A stretch of 64,000 nt of DNA from Xanthomonas vasicola (lineage in GTDB: Bacteria > Pseudomonadota > Gammaproteobacteria > Xanthomonadales > Xanthomonadaceae), in NCBI RefSeq assembly GCF_000772705.2, contig NZ_JSBW02000027.1, positions 231,644 to 295,643 of the forward strand, written 5' to 3'. The position numbers were made by a program, and so were the translations under genes. Shown here in pieces: positions 31,691 through 41,261 of this stretch (within the stretch, counting starts at the first letter, position 1; each line of letters starts with the position of its first letter). The notes under the pieces were generated by a model. The model was not told where the DNA came from, did no database searches, and was given only the letters and a program-made list of their open reading frames with translations.

Positions 31691-32281
31691 ATGCACCTAG
31701 CCCTGTTCGACTTCGACCACACCATCACCACCTGCGACACCTATGAGCGTTTCTTGCGCAAGGTGGCGACGCCGGCGCAGCTGGCGGCGGCGAAGTGGCA
31801 GGTGCAACCGTGGGTGCTGGGGTATCGGATGGGCCTGGTGGCCGCAGCAGCATTGCGCGCGCGGGTGACGCGATTGGTGTTCAGCGGCCGCTCGCTGGAT
31901 GATATTAGCGCGCATGGTGCCGAGTACGCGCGCACTGCGCTGCCGGGCGTGCTGCGTCCCGAGATGATGCAACGCATCGACTGGCATCAGGCACAGGGAC
32001 ATGAAGTAGTGCTGGTCTCGGCATCGCTGGATCTATATCTGCAACCGTGGTGCGCAGCGCATGGGCTATCGCTGATCTGCAACCGGCTGGAACATGCTGC
32101 AGGCGTACTGACCGGACGTTATGCCGAAGGCGATTGCGGCCCGCACAAGACGACGCAGATCAAGGCGCGCTACGACCTGCCCGCGTATGCATGCGTGCAT
32201 GCGTACGGCGACAGCCGCGAAGACAAACCGATGCTCGCGCTTGCGCAACAGCGCTGGTATCGCGGTAATTTGCTGCCCTGA
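31691..32281 (+). CDS. HAD-IB family phosphatase (SerB-like)
   Basis: A 196-residue hydrolase. Motif I is DFDHTIT (nucleophile Asp9), motif II is [11 protein letters not shown] and motif III/IV is [14 protein letters not shown], the order of subfamily IB that includes phosphoserine phosphatase and lipid/sugar phosphatases. A lysine ([10 protein letters not shown]) supports motif III. Its substrate is unknown. The ATG at 31691 sits right at the motif-I strand, as is usual, with inverted repeats immediately upstream. It ends 1 base before the next gene's start, suggesting co-translation. Confidence 0.85.
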   Translation: MHLALFDFDHTITTCDTYERFLRKVATPAQLAAAKWQVQPWVLGYRMGLVAAAALRARVTRLVFSGRSLDDISAHGAEYARTALPGVLRPEMMQRIDWHQAQGHEVVLVSASLDLYLQPWCAAHGLSLICNRLEHAAGVLTGRYAEGDCGPHKTTQIKARYDLPAYACVHAYGDSREDKPMLALAQQRWYRGNLLP

Positions 32282-32282
32282 G

Positions 32283-32711
32283 ATGGCCGCGATGTCCGCC
32301 CCTGCCCTCGATCTGGTCGAGCGCCTCGACCGCCTGCTGCCGCAAACCCAATGCGGGCAATGCGGGTACGACGGCTGCCGCCCGTATGCACAGGCGATGG
32401 CAGATGGATTAGCCACGATCGATCACTGCCCACCCGGCGGCGATGCGGGGGCACGCGCATTGGCGCAGGTGCTGGGCGTGCCGGCATGTTCCTACGATCG
32501 CAGTCGCGGCACGCACAAATTGCCGCAGGTGGCCTGGATTGTGGAAGCCGATTGCATCGGCTGCACCAAGTGCATCCAGGTCTGCCCGGTGGATGCCATC
32601 GTCGGCGGCGCCAAGCACATGCACACGGTGATCGCGCCGCTGTGCACCGGCTGCGAACTGTGTCTGCCGGCCTGCCCGGTGGATTGCATCGAGTTGCACC
32701 CAGCCGGCTGA
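32283..32711 (+). CDS. RnfB-like ferredoxin protein
   Basis: A 142-residue iron-sulfur protein. The N-terminal 4Fe-4S motif resembles the RnfB/RsxB middle domain ([20 protein letters not shown]). A two-cluster ferredoxin domain follows ([12 protein letters not shown] and [12 protein letters not shown]). The N-terminal membrane anchor of true RnfB is missing, and rnfA, C, D, G, E are not nearby. It is therefore an orphan soluble electron carrier rather than part of a complete Rnf pump. Possible starts are the ATGs at 32283 and 32292. Confidence 0.85.
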   Translation: MAAMSAPALDLVERLDRLLPQTQCGQCGYDGCRPYAQAMADGLATIDHCPPGGDAGARALAQVLGVPACSYDRSRGTHKLPQVAWIVEADCIGCTKCIQVCPVDAIVGGAKHMHTVIAPLCTGCELCLPACPVDCIELHPAG

Positions 32712-33317
32712 GTGCGATGCTCAGCGCGATGCCGCGATCTGTGGACGCGTGCGTGGCCACCGGTTCACGCATATCGCGTCACGGTCCCACGTTGCGCAAG
32801 CCAGATCTGAGCGAGCGCGAATTGGAGATACGCCCCCGATCAACCAGCTGATCTGCCGCATCCGGCTAGGGAATGCCAGAAACAGGGCATCTACGACACC
32901 GCAAGCGGACCAACATTTGATCGAAACCCGGGTTGTAACCGTGTTTGGCTGCGCACCATCTACATGCGCCACGAAGATCTGCGCATAGACAGAGCGATGC
33001 GCCAAGCTGCGACCGGAAACATCCATCGAGCTCACGGGTCCACCATTCCCTGTGCATGCCACTTGATTGCGGCGCCCGCATGCGCCCACCGGCGCTGCAC
33101 CATGGGCGCTTGCCTGCGCGTATTCATCACGCGGGTTGCCGCTGTGCTCACACATCGCAACAAGCCCGCCAGAACCAGCGCGCGCCATGCAGACAGCGGG
33201 CATCCAGAGCGCTTCATGCGTCACGCCGGAGTCGAACCACACATCCCGTTGCCAGCGACCCCAGGCCATTCGCCCCGGCCCTCCAACCCACGTGCTGTCA
33301 GAAACGTCCTGACGCAA
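32712..33317. other. 600-bp region with no supportable gene
   Basis: Several open frames exist on both strands but none has coding character I recognise. Fragments read like a decayed response-regulator C-terminus (LSERELEI at 32804, LIETR at 32917), but the spacing is too short and no frame is intact. The right end leads into the promoter-like sequence at 33318. Confidence 0.5.
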
Positions 33318-33352
33318 CCGGCGCATCCGTGCTGCGGCCGCGCCCGTATTGG
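33318..33352 (+). promoter_or_regulatory. Predicted ECF-sigma promoter, site 1
   Basis: CCGGCGCATCCGT (33318-33330) and CCGTATTGG (33344-33352) give GCATCC-N16-CGTATT. The same arrangement recurs at 36236-36270 and the 30-base core is 23/30 identical. The -10-like CGTATT ends 28 bases before the ATG at 33379, which itself has GAGGAT as ribosome binding site. This would make the sigma factor gene cluster autoregulated. Inferred from the repeat only. Confidence 0.55.
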
Positions 33353-33378
33353 TAAGCACTCCCATCGAGGATCTGCCG

Positions 33379-34164
33379 ATGCGCCCACTTGCCGCTGCCC
33401 TCACTGCGCTCAACGTCCGTTGCCGGCCAATTCCGCCGGTGCTGCTGGTGCTATGCAGCCTGCCACTAAGTGCAGCGGCAGTGACGCGGGTGGATGGCGA
33501 TGCCTTCGACGGCGACAGCGGCGCGTTGCGGTACCGCGAATCGCATTGGCTGCTCGACGACGGTGGGCGGCTGGTGCTGTACCGCTGCCCGGACGGGCGT
33601 GCGTTCGCGCGCAAGCAGGTCGACGGCGGCGGCACTTCGCCCGATTTCAGCCTGATCGATGGGCGCGATGGGTATCGCGAAGGTGTGCGCCAACGCGAAG
33701 GCGTGCGCGAAATGTTTCAGCTCGCACCCGGCAAACCCGAACGCCGCACCACGCTGCCGCCGAGCGCCGGCGCACGGGTGATCGATGCGGGGTTCGACAC
33801 CTATCTGCGCAACCAGTGGGATGCCATCGCAAGCGCGCCGCAAAAGGTGGATTTCGTGCTGCCCAGCCTGCAGCGGCAGCTGGGCTTCCGGGTCGAACGC
33901 ATGGGCGATGCTGCAGGTCAGCGGCGCTTCCGCATCAGTCTGGATGCCTGGTACGGCGCGGCGGTGCCCTCGCTGGAGGTGCGTTATTCGATCGCCGACA
34001 AACGCCTGCTCGAATTCCGCGGGGTCGGTAATCTGCGCGATGCGAACGGCCGCTATCCGCGCGTGCGCATCGTGTTTCCGGACACCGCTGCGCGCGCGGC
34101 CAGTGCCGAGGAATTGCGCGAGGCGCGCGAGCAGCCGCTGGCCAAGTCGTGCAGCGCCCCGTGA
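33379..34164 (+). CDS. Secreted hypothetical protein of the ECF cluster
   Basis: A 261-residue protein with an N-terminal signal peptide (PPVLLVLCSLPLSAAA). The mature part includes HWLLDDGGRLVLYRCPDGRAFARK, RNQWDAIASAPQKVDFVLP and LEVRYSIADKRLLEFRGVGNL, suggesting a beta-rich periplasmic or lipid-binding fold. I do not recognise the family with confidence. It is the first gene behind the predicted ECF promoter and lies 85 bases upstream of the DUF4345-like gene, so it probably belongs to the same sigma-controlled unit. Confidence 0.75.
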   Translation: MRPLAAALTALNVRCRPIPPVLLVLCSLPLSAAAVTRVDGDAFDGDSGALRYRESHWLLDDGGRLVLYRCPDGRAFARKQVDGGGTSPDFSLIDGRDGYREGVRQREGVREMFQLAPGKPERRTTLPPSAGARVIDAGFDTYLRNQWDAIASAPQKVDFVLPSLQRQLGFRVERMGDAAGQRRFRISLDAWYGAAVPSLEVRYSIADKRLLEFRGVGNLRDANGRYPRVRIVFPDTAARAASAEELREAREQPLAKSCSAP

Positions 34165-34249
34165 GCCAGGCCCGCGCCATCTTCACGTTCGACCACGCGC
34201 CGGTGCGTACAACGGCCCGGGCACCCATTCCCCGCACTGGAGCACCATC

Positions 34250-34618
34250 GTGGCAAAAGCCTATCTCTGGATCAATGCAGTGCTCTACGTCGCCCTGGCG
34301 GTGTGGTGCACGCTCTCCCCGGCCAAGACCGCAACCGCGGTGGGCTATACCCAGCTCTCGCCGGCCGGGCAATCCGAATACCTGGTCATCTACGGTGGCC
34401 TGCAGCTGGGCATGGCGTTCCTGTTCGGCTATTTCGCATGGACCGATCAAGCCCGCACTGGGCTGGTGGTCGCCCTTGCGTTCTATGTCCCGATCGTGCT
34501 GTTCCGCAACATCGCGCTCGCGCGCCTGTGGCCGGTCTCTGCACCCACGGTTGCGCTTGCCGGTGTTGAGATCCTGCTGCTGCTCGCCGCAGTGCTGTTG
34601 TGGGTCCAGCGTAAGTGA
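34250..34618 (+). CDS. Small four-helix membrane protein (DUF4345-like)
   Basis: A 122-residue protein starting at GTG 34250, chosen for the GGAG 7 bases upstream. It has four predicted membrane helices (AYLWINAVLYVALAVWCTL, YLVIYGGLQLGMAFLFGYF, GLVVALAFYVPIVLFRNIA, VALAGVEILLLLAAVLLWV) with the AVGY and YGGLQLG segments of DUF4345-like proteins. It sits between the secreted hypothetical protein and the ECF sigma gene. Role unknown; possibly part of the sensing or membrane-response module. Confidence 0.75.
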   Translation: MAKAYLWINAVLYVALAVWCTLSPAKTATAVGYTQLSPAGQSEYLVIYGGLQLGMAFLFGYFAWTDQARTGLVVALAFYVPIVLFRNIALARLWPVSAPTVALAGVEILLLLAAVLLWVQRK

Positions 34619-34676
34619 AGGACACGCTCGGCCCAGTCCGGTAGCATCGCCCCCACCTAAACCAACGCCCGACCGC

Positions 34677-35240
34677 ATGAGTGCCATTCCTGGCCACGAC
34701 GACGATGAGACCGGACGCCTGCTGACCGCCACTGCGGGCGGCGACCGACATGCTTTCGAAGTGCTGTACCGGCAGACCTCCGCCAAGCTGTTTGGGGTGT
34801 GCCTGCGCATGATCCCGCAACGCGCCGAAGCTGAAGAGGTGCTGCAGGACGTGTTCACGCTGATCTGGCACAAGGCCGGGCAATTCGACCCAACGCGCGC
34901 ACGCGGGCTGACCTGGCTGGCGATGATCGCGCGTAACAAGGCAATCGATCACCTGCGCGCCAACGCGCCGCAGCGCCGCAACGTGGCGCTGGACGATGCC
35001 GGCGAACTGCGTGCCAGCGATGCCTCGCCGCTGGAGCGCACTGAGCGCGCCAGCACGCGTCGGCGCATCGATCATTGTCTGGCCGAGCTGGAACCACCGC
35101 GCAGCGAGTTGATCCGCACTGCGTTCTTCGAAGGCATCACCTACGAAGAACTCGCCGCGCGCACCGACACACCGATCGGCACGGTCAAAAGCTGGATCCG
35201 TCGTGGTCTGGCCAAACTCAAGGCATGTCTGGAACGATGA
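34677..35240 (+). CDS. ECF-type RNA polymerase sigma factor
   Basis: A 187-residue sigma-70 family factor of the two-domain ECF type. Region 2 is FEVLYRQTSAKLFGVCLRMI and EEVLQDVFTLIWHKA; after a TWLAMIARNKAIDHLR segment, region 4 is ITYEELAARTDTPIGTVKSWIRRGLAKLKACL. The stop overlaps the anti-sigma gene start (ATGA), the usual translational coupling of a sigma / anti-sigma pair. The partner is RskA-like. The likely targets are its own cluster and the lipid operon at 36298, from the shared promoter-like sites. Confidence 0.93.
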   Translation: MSAIPGHDDDETGRLLTATAGGDRHAFEVLYRQTSAKLFGVCLRMIPQRAEAEEVLQDVFTLIWHKAGQFDPTRARGLTWLAMIARNKAIDHLRANAPQRRNVALDDAGELRASDASPLERTERASTRRRIDHCLAELEPPRSELIRTAFFEGITYEELAARTDTPIGTVKSWIRRGLAKLKACLER

Positions 35241-36070
35241 GCACGCCCCTTCCCATCGACCAGGAACCGCCGCGCGACGTGCTTGCCGGCGAATACGTGC
35301 TCGGCCTGCTGAGCGCCGAAGAACGTCTTGCGGCCGAACAACGCGTTGCCACCGACGGTCAGTTCGCTCAGGCCGTCTTGCAGTGGCAGGAACTGCTGGC
35401 GCCACTGCTGGAAGAAATCGCGGCGGAAACGCCACCGGATCAAGTGTGGGCACGTGTGCGCCAGACGCTGGGCTTCGATACGCCCTTGCGTGCAGTGCCG
35501 TCTGCGGCGCCGGTCAGCCCCAATGCGCCGGCAGCACCGTTGTGGAACAACGTGCGGTTCTGGCGCTGGGCCAGCGTCGGTGGTCTGGCCACTGCAGCGG
35601 TCTGCGTGCTCGCCCTGCTCAACCTGCGCACGCCGCCGGCACCGGTGCAGCCGCCGCCGACCGGCGAGGTGGTGCAGACCCCAGTCACCCCGCCAGCCAC
35701 AAATCCGCCTGTCGCAACCGGGATCGCCATGACCTCGACCCTGGCTACCGAAGACGGTCGCCCTGGTTACGTGGCCTTGATGGATGCCGACAAGCACACC
35801 ATCACGGTGACGCCGCTGGACCGCACTGCCACCGTCGGCAAGGTACCGGAGCTGTGGCTGATCACCCCCGATGGCAAGGCGCATTCGATGGGCACGTTCG
35901 ACGATCAGCGTGCACGGCGTGCGCAGATCCCCGATCAGTTGATGCCAATGCTCAGCAACGAGGCGCTCCTGGCCGTCACGCTCGAACCGCCGGGCGGCGC
36001 ACCGGGTGGTGTTGCCACCGGCACTGTGGTTGCGAAGGGCGGCATCAGCACGCTGGCAATGGCGCCCTGA
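35237..36070 (+). CDS. RskA-family anti-sigma factor
   Basis: A 277-residue single-pass membrane anti-sigma. The cytosolic N-terminus (VLAGEYVLGLLSAEERLAAE) is the sigma-binding helical domain typical of RskA. One membrane helix (FWRWASVGGLATAAVCVLALL) is followed by a Pro-rich periplasmic linker and the C-terminal RskA domain (GYVALMDADKHTITVTPLD, LWLITPDGKAHSMGTF). No HxxxCxxC zinc motif is present, unlike ChrR-type anti-sigmas. Release is probably by regulated proteolysis. A strong terminator ends this unit. Confidence 0.9.
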   Translation: MSTPLPIDQEPPRDVLAGEYVLGLLSAEERLAAEQRVATDGQFAQAVLQWQELLAPLLEEIAAETPPDQVWARVRQTLGFDTPLRAVPSAAPVSPNAPAAPLWNNVRFWRWASVGGLATAAVCVLALLNLRTPPAPVQPPPTGEVVQTPVTPPATNPPVATGIAMTSTLATEDGRPGYVALMDADKHTITVTPLDRTATVGKVPELWLITPDGKAHSMGTFDDQRARRAQIPDQLMPMLSNEALLAVTLEPPGGAPGGVATGTVVAKGGISTLAMAP

Positions 36071-36084
36071 CTCAGTGCGCCTGA

Positions 36085-36120
36085 CCTCGCTTGCGCGCGC
36101 GTCGCAAGCGGGGCTTTCTT
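36085..36120 (+). terminator. Intrinsic terminator after the anti-sigma gene
   Basis: CCTCGCTTGCG (36085-36095) pairs with CGCAAGCGGGG (36103-36113) with one G-T, followed by CTTTCTT. This separates the sigma/anti-sigma unit from the lipid operon. Confidence 0.75.
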
Positions 36121-36235
36121 GGAAACAGCCTCATCCGCGCCAGCACATTCTCTGGCGCGGGCAATGTGTGCGCAGTTGCGCGATTCATTCGCGACGCCAA
36201 GCGAACCCCGCTCATGCATGCGACGATCAAGCGGC

Positions 36236-36270
36236 CTGGTGCATCTGTTTGCCGGCAGCGTCCGTATTGG
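36236..36270 (+). promoter_or_regulatory. Predicted ECF-sigma promoter, site 2
   Basis: CTGGTGCATCTGT (36236-36248) and CCGTATTGG (36262-36270) give GCATCT-N16-CGTATT, the same spacing and nearly the same bases as site 1. The -10-like element ends 29 bases before the GTG at 36298 (28 at site 1). It lies downstream of the terminator, so it is the best candidate promoter for the seven-gene lipid operon. Confidence 0.6.
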
Positions 36271-36297
36271 GCCACGACTAACCATGGAGAATCACGC

Positions 36298-37292
<995 letters not shown>

Positions 37293-37296
<4 letters not shown>

Positions 37297-38543
37297 GCGA
37301 GGGCAGGATTGCCGTGGTCGGCAGCGGCATCGCCGGCCTCGGCGCGGCGTGGCTGTTGTCGCGGCGCTACGAAGTGACCTTGTTCGAGGCATCGGATTAT
37401 CTGGGCGGCCATACGCACACGCACGACATCCAGTTGGAAGGTCAGCGTCACGCAGTGGATAGTGGCTTCATCGTGTTCAACCCGCAGCATTACCCACTGC
37501 TCACGCGGATGTTCGCCGAGCTGGATGTTGCCGCGCAGCCGACCACGATGAGTTTTTCGGTACACGATGCGCGCAGTGGGCTTGAATACAACGCCGGCAG
37601 CCTGGGCGGGTTGTTCTGCCAGCGCCGCAATCTGCTCAGCCCACGGTTCTGGGGCATGCTGGCCGACCTGCGCCGCTTTTATCGCCAGGCACCAGCGGTG
37701 CTGCACAGCGGCGAGCGTTTCAGCACGCTGGGTGCGTATCTGCAGCGGCACGGCTATTCGGATGCATTTCGCGACCAGCACCTTGTACCGATGGCGTCTG
37801 CGCTGTGGTCTTCACCCTCGCAGACCATTCTCGAATTCCCCATGGGCCAGCTGATCGGCTTCATGGCCAATCACCACATGCTGCAAGTGAGCGGGCGTCC
37901 GCAGTGGCAGGTGGTGCGTGGCGGATCCAACAGCTATGTGCGTGCGTTGAGTCGGAGCTGGCAGGTGATCGAACGCCTGTCCACACCGGTGCGGTCGATC
38001 CGTCGCACGCCCAATGGCGTGGTGCTGGAGGCATCGCGTTGCGAGGAACACTTCAACCACGTGGTGCTGGCCTGTCATGCCGACGATGCGCTGGCCTTGC
38101 TCAGCGATGCCACGCCAGCCGAGCAGCAGATTCTGGGCGGCATCACGTATCAGGACAACGATACCGTGCTGCATACCGATGCCAGCGTGCTGCCACGCGA
38201 CCGACGCGCCTGGGCAGCATGGAATGCGCATGTGCCGGCCGACCCCAATGCCGCCTGCACGGTGAGCTATTGGATGAACGCACTGCAGTCGATCAGCTCC
38301 CCGCAGCAGTTCATCGTCAGCCTCAATCGCGATCACGCTATCGACCCGAGCAAGGTGCTGCGGCGCATGCGCTATCGCCACCCGGTACAGAATGCAGCCG
38401 CACTTGCAGCGCAGACGCGCAAGGCCGAGATCCAGGGCGTGCAGAACACCTGGTTTGCCGGCGCAGCGTGGGGCTTTGGTTTCCACGAAGACGGCCTGCG
38501 CAGCGGTGTGGATGTCGCGCAGGGCCTGGGAGTGCAGTGGTAA
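37293..38543 (+). CDS. FAD-dependent oxidoreductase of the fatty-acid operon
   Basis: A 416-residue flavoprotein of the amine-oxidase/NAD(P)-binding type. The N-terminal dinucleotide motif is [19 protein letters not shown] and the C-terminal FAD-contact segment is [19 protein letters not shown]. Homologues sit next to DUF1365 and Cfa-like methyltransferases in many proteobacteria and act on acyl chains of phospholipids in pathways for methylated and furan fatty acids; that assignment is from memory of alphaproteobacterial work and is unproven here. It overlaps both neighbours by 1-4 bases. Confidence 0.88.
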
Positions 38544-39427
38544 TGCAGCTGCTGCGCGAAGCCCACACCGACGCGGCGCCGTTGCCCTCTGCCGAGGGCA
38601 GCGGCGCCGGTCGCGTGGTGGAGCCGTTGCGCAGCGCGATCTACACCGGTTGGGTGCGGCACCGCCGATTCATGCCCAAAGCACTGCAATTCCGCTATCG
38701 CCTGTTCCTGATGTATCTGGATCTGTCCGAACTGGATCAGGTGTTTGCGCAGCGCTGGTTATGGTCGGTGGGGCGCGCCAACCTGGCGCAGTTCCGGCGC
38801 AGCGATTATCTAGGCGATGCGAATATTCCGCTGGACCAGGCGGTGCGCGATTGCGTGCAGGCGCACACCGGCGAGCGCCCTGAAGGCGCGATTCAGCTGC
38901 TGACGCATTTGCGCTACTTCGGCCACGTGTTCAATCCGGTCAGCTTTTACTATTGCTTCGATCGCCACGACGGCTTGCGCTGGATCGTGGCCGAAATCAC
39001 CAACACGCCCTGGCAGCAGCGTCATACCTATGTGCTGCCGGTTGCGCAGGCGCGCACGCATCGCGATGTGCACGCGTGGCGCTTCGACAAGCGCTTCCAC
39101 GTTTCGCCGTTCATGGGCATGCAGCATCGCTACGACTGGCGCTTCAGCGTGCCGGACGCGCAGTTGCGCGTGCACATGGACGTGCTGGACGCCGTCGGCG
39201 ACGATGCCGACGGCGCCATCGACAACAGCGGCACGCGCCGCTTCGACGCCACCTTGGTGCTGCAACGGCAACCGCTCACCGCGCGCAACCTGGCGCGTAC
39301 GTTGCTGGCTTACCCGTTGATGACGGTCTGGGTGGTGATCGCTATTCATTGGCAGGCCTTGCGCCTGTGGCTGCGCGGCAATCCTGTCCACGACCACCCT
39401 CACCCGCCTGTGCGAGAACCCCGATGA
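38543..39427 (+). CDS. DUF1365 family protein
   Basis: A 294-residue protein whose start overlaps the stop of the flavoprotein gene (TAATG). Family landmarks: SAIYTGWVRHRRFMPKA, LTHLRYFGHVFNPVSFYYC and FHVSPFMGMQHRYDWRF. A membrane-adjacent C-terminal hydrophobic segment (LLAYPLMTVWVVIAIHWQAL) suggests membrane association. DUF1365 is genetically tied to the FAD protein and Cfa-like enzyme but its chemistry is not known to me. Confidence 0.9.
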   Translation: MQLLREAHTDAAPLPSAEGSGAGRVVEPLRSAIYTGWVRHRRFMPKALQFRYRLFLMYLDLSELDQVFAQRWLWSVGRANLAQFRRSDYLGDANIPLDQAVRDCVQAHTGERPEGAIQLLTHLRYFGHVFNPVSFYYCFDRHDGLRWIVAEITNTPWQQRHTYVLPVAQARTHRDVHAWRFDKRFHVSPFMGMQHRYDWRFSVPDAQLRVHMDVLDAVGDDADGAIDNSGTRRFDATLVLQRQPLTARNLARTLLAYPLMTVWVVIAIHWQALRLWLRGNPVHDHPHPPVREPR

Positions 39428-40719
39428 ACGCCACGTCCCTGCCCGATCACGCTGCGCCGCGCGCGGCTTCCTGGTCAGACCGTCTGTTGCGCAAGCGCCT
39501 GTTGGCAACGCTTGGCGAATTGCGTGACGGGCAACTGCAACTGCATGAAGGCGGCGCTGTCACCACGCTAGGCACGGCCACTGGCGCGGACGCCTTGCAG
39601 ACGCAGTTGCGCGTGATCGATCCTGGCTTTTATCGCCAGGCTGCGCTCAACGGCAGCGTCGGTGCGGGCGAGTCGTATATGGAGGGGCAGTGGCAGTGCG
39701 ATGACCTGGTTGCGTTGATGCGGCTGCTGCTGCGCAATCGTGAGCGATTGGATGCAATGGAGACCGGTACCGCGCGCCTGGGTGGTTGGGCCATGCGCAG
39801 CCTGCATGCGTTTGCGCGCAATACCCGTAGCGGCAGCCGGCGCAATATCGCTGCGCATTACGATCTGGGCAACCCGCTGTTCAAGCTGTTTCTGGATGAA
39901 AACCTGATGTATTCGTCGGCCATCTTCGTCGATGGCGAAGAGGCGCTAGGCGAAGCAGCGCTGGAGCGCGCGGCCACCCGCAAGCTCGAACGCATCTGCC
40001 AGAAGTTGCGCCTTGGCCCGCAGCATCATGTCGTGGAGATCGGCACCGGCTGGGGTGGCTTTGCGCTGCATGCTGCACGCGCACATGGCTGCCGCGTCAC
40101 CACCACCACCATTTCGCGCGAGCAATTCGATCTGGCCACGCAGCGCATCGCCGCAGCCGGTTTGAGCGATCGGGTGACGGTGTTGTTGCGCGACTATCGC
40201 GACCTGGAAGGCCGCTTCGACCGCGTGGTGTCGATCGAGATGATCGAAGCGATCGGCCACCAGTATCTGGACACCTATTTCGCCAAGGTCGGCAGCCTGC
40301 TGGCCGACGATGGCGAGGCGCTGATCCAGGCCATCACCATCGAAGACCACCGCTACAAACAGGCGCTGCACTCGGTGGATTTCATCAAACGACATATCTT
40401 CCCGGGCAGCTTTATTCCGTCGGTGGCGGCAATGACCGGTGCGATTGCGCGTGCCAGCGATCTGCGCCTGTTCAATTTGGAAGACATCGGCCCGAGCTAT
40501 GCGCTGACCTTGCGCGCGTGGCGGCAGCGCTTCATGGCGCAGTTGCCGCAGGTGCGTGCACTGGGCTACGACGAACGCTTCATCCGCATGTGGGAGTTCT
40601 ACCTGGCGTATTGCGAGGCCGGCTTCCTGGAACGCTCGATCGGCGATGTGCATTTGTGGCTGAGCAAGCCCGGTGCGCGCCCGCCGCAGTTCGTGCCCGG
40701 CCTTGCCGCCGACGCATGA
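39424..40719 (+). CDS. Cyclopropane-fatty-acyl-phospholipid synthase-family methyltransferase (copy 1)
   Basis: A 431-residue SAM-dependent enzyme acting on unsaturated acyl chains of phospholipids. It has a Cfa-type N-terminal domain (sterol-carrier-like) and the catalytic domain with YDLGNPLFKLFLDENLMYS, the SAM motif VVEIGTGWGGFALHAA, and VSIEMIEAIGHQYLDTYF. The residues after it (FIKRHIFPGSFIPSV) match the family's HIFPG motif. It may form cyclopropane or, with the desaturase and FAD partner, methyl-branched products. It overlaps the DUF1365 gene by 4 bases. Confidence 0.93.
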   Translation: MNATSLPDHAAPRAASWSDRLLRKRLLATLGELRDGQLQLHEGGAVTTLGTATGADALQTQLRVIDPGFYRQAALNGSVGAGESYMEGQWQCDDLVALMRLLLRNRERLDAMETGTARLGGWAMRSLHAFARNTRSGSRRNIAAHYDLGNPLFKLFLDENLMYSSAIFVDGEEALGEAALERAATRKLERICQKLRLGPQHHVVEIGTGWGGFALHAARAHGCRVTTTTISREQFDLATQRIAAAGLSDRVTVLLRDYRDLEGRFDRVVSIEMIEAIGHQYLDTYFAKVGSLLADDGEALIQAITIEDHRYKQALHSVDFIKRHIFPGSFIPSVAAMTGAIARASDLRLFNLEDIGPSYALTLRAWRQRFMAQLPQVRALGYDERFIRMWEFYLAYCEAGFLERSIGDVHLWLSKPGARPPQFVPGLAADA

Positions 40720-41261
40720 AGCAGCTCGGCAACTACCTTGGCCTGCAGGTGCTATGGCTGGTGGCCGTCAGCGCCGCTGCGCATGCGCGCGTCTGGCCAA
40801 CGCTGCTGGCGCTGGCGGTGTTTGCGCTGTATCAGCTGTGGCCATCGCGCCGTGCGCCGGGCGATGTTCCGTTGATGATCGCGGGGTTGTCGCTGGGATT
40901 GCTGCTGGATACAACGCTAGCCGCCGCCAATTGGGTGCGCTACGCCGCGCCGTGGCCAGGCAGCCTGCTGGCGCCGCCGTGGATTTTGGCGCTGTGGCTG
41001 GGCTTTGCACTCACCCTCAATCATTCGCTGGCCACGGTGATGCAGCGGCCGTGGCTTGCAGTGTTGCTCGGCGCCATCTTCGGTCCGTTTTCGTATTGGC
41101 TGGCGCAACGCAGCTGGCACGCGGTGGAATTTCAATCGCCTTACCTGCACGCCGTGCTCGCCACGGGCATCGGCTGGGGCGTGGTCTGCGGCGTGTTGTC
41201 GCTGTATGCACGCCGGCTGGCGCGACCATCGCCTGCGCACCTCACCGGAGAACTGCAATGA
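40716..41261 (+). CDS. DUF2878 family membrane protein
   Basis: A 181-residue protein with about five membrane helices (YLGLQVLWLVAVSAAAHARV, LMIAGLSLGLLLDTTLAAA, WILALWLGFALTLNHSLATV, AVLLGAIFGPFSYWLAQRS). The LGFALTLNHS and GPFSYWLAQ motifs fit DUF2878. It is embedded, with 4-base overlaps on both sides, in the Cfa operon where the family is usually found. Function unknown; possibly a lipid-handling or accessory membrane subunit. Confidence 0.87.
   Translation: MKQLGNYLGLQVLWLVAVSAAAHARVWPTLLALAVFALYQLWPSRRAPGDVPLMIAGLSLGLLLDTTLAAANWVRYAAPWPGSLLAPPWILALWLGFALTLNHSLATVMQRPWLAVLLGAIFGPFSYWLAQRSWHAVEFQSPYLHAVLATGIGWGVVCGVLSLYARRLARPSPAHLTGELQ

Noticed and set aside
32749..32990. Possible remnant of an OmpR-type response regulator C-terminus (LSERELEI ... 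LIETR)
   Set aside because: Only ~38 codons separate the two motifs (about 55 expected), there is no GYR continuation and no intact frame, so the resemblance may be chance.
33219..33250. GGTTCGACTCC-like stretch resembling a tRNA T-arm on the minus strand
   Set aside because: The stem bases do not pair and no acceptor or anticodon arm is present.
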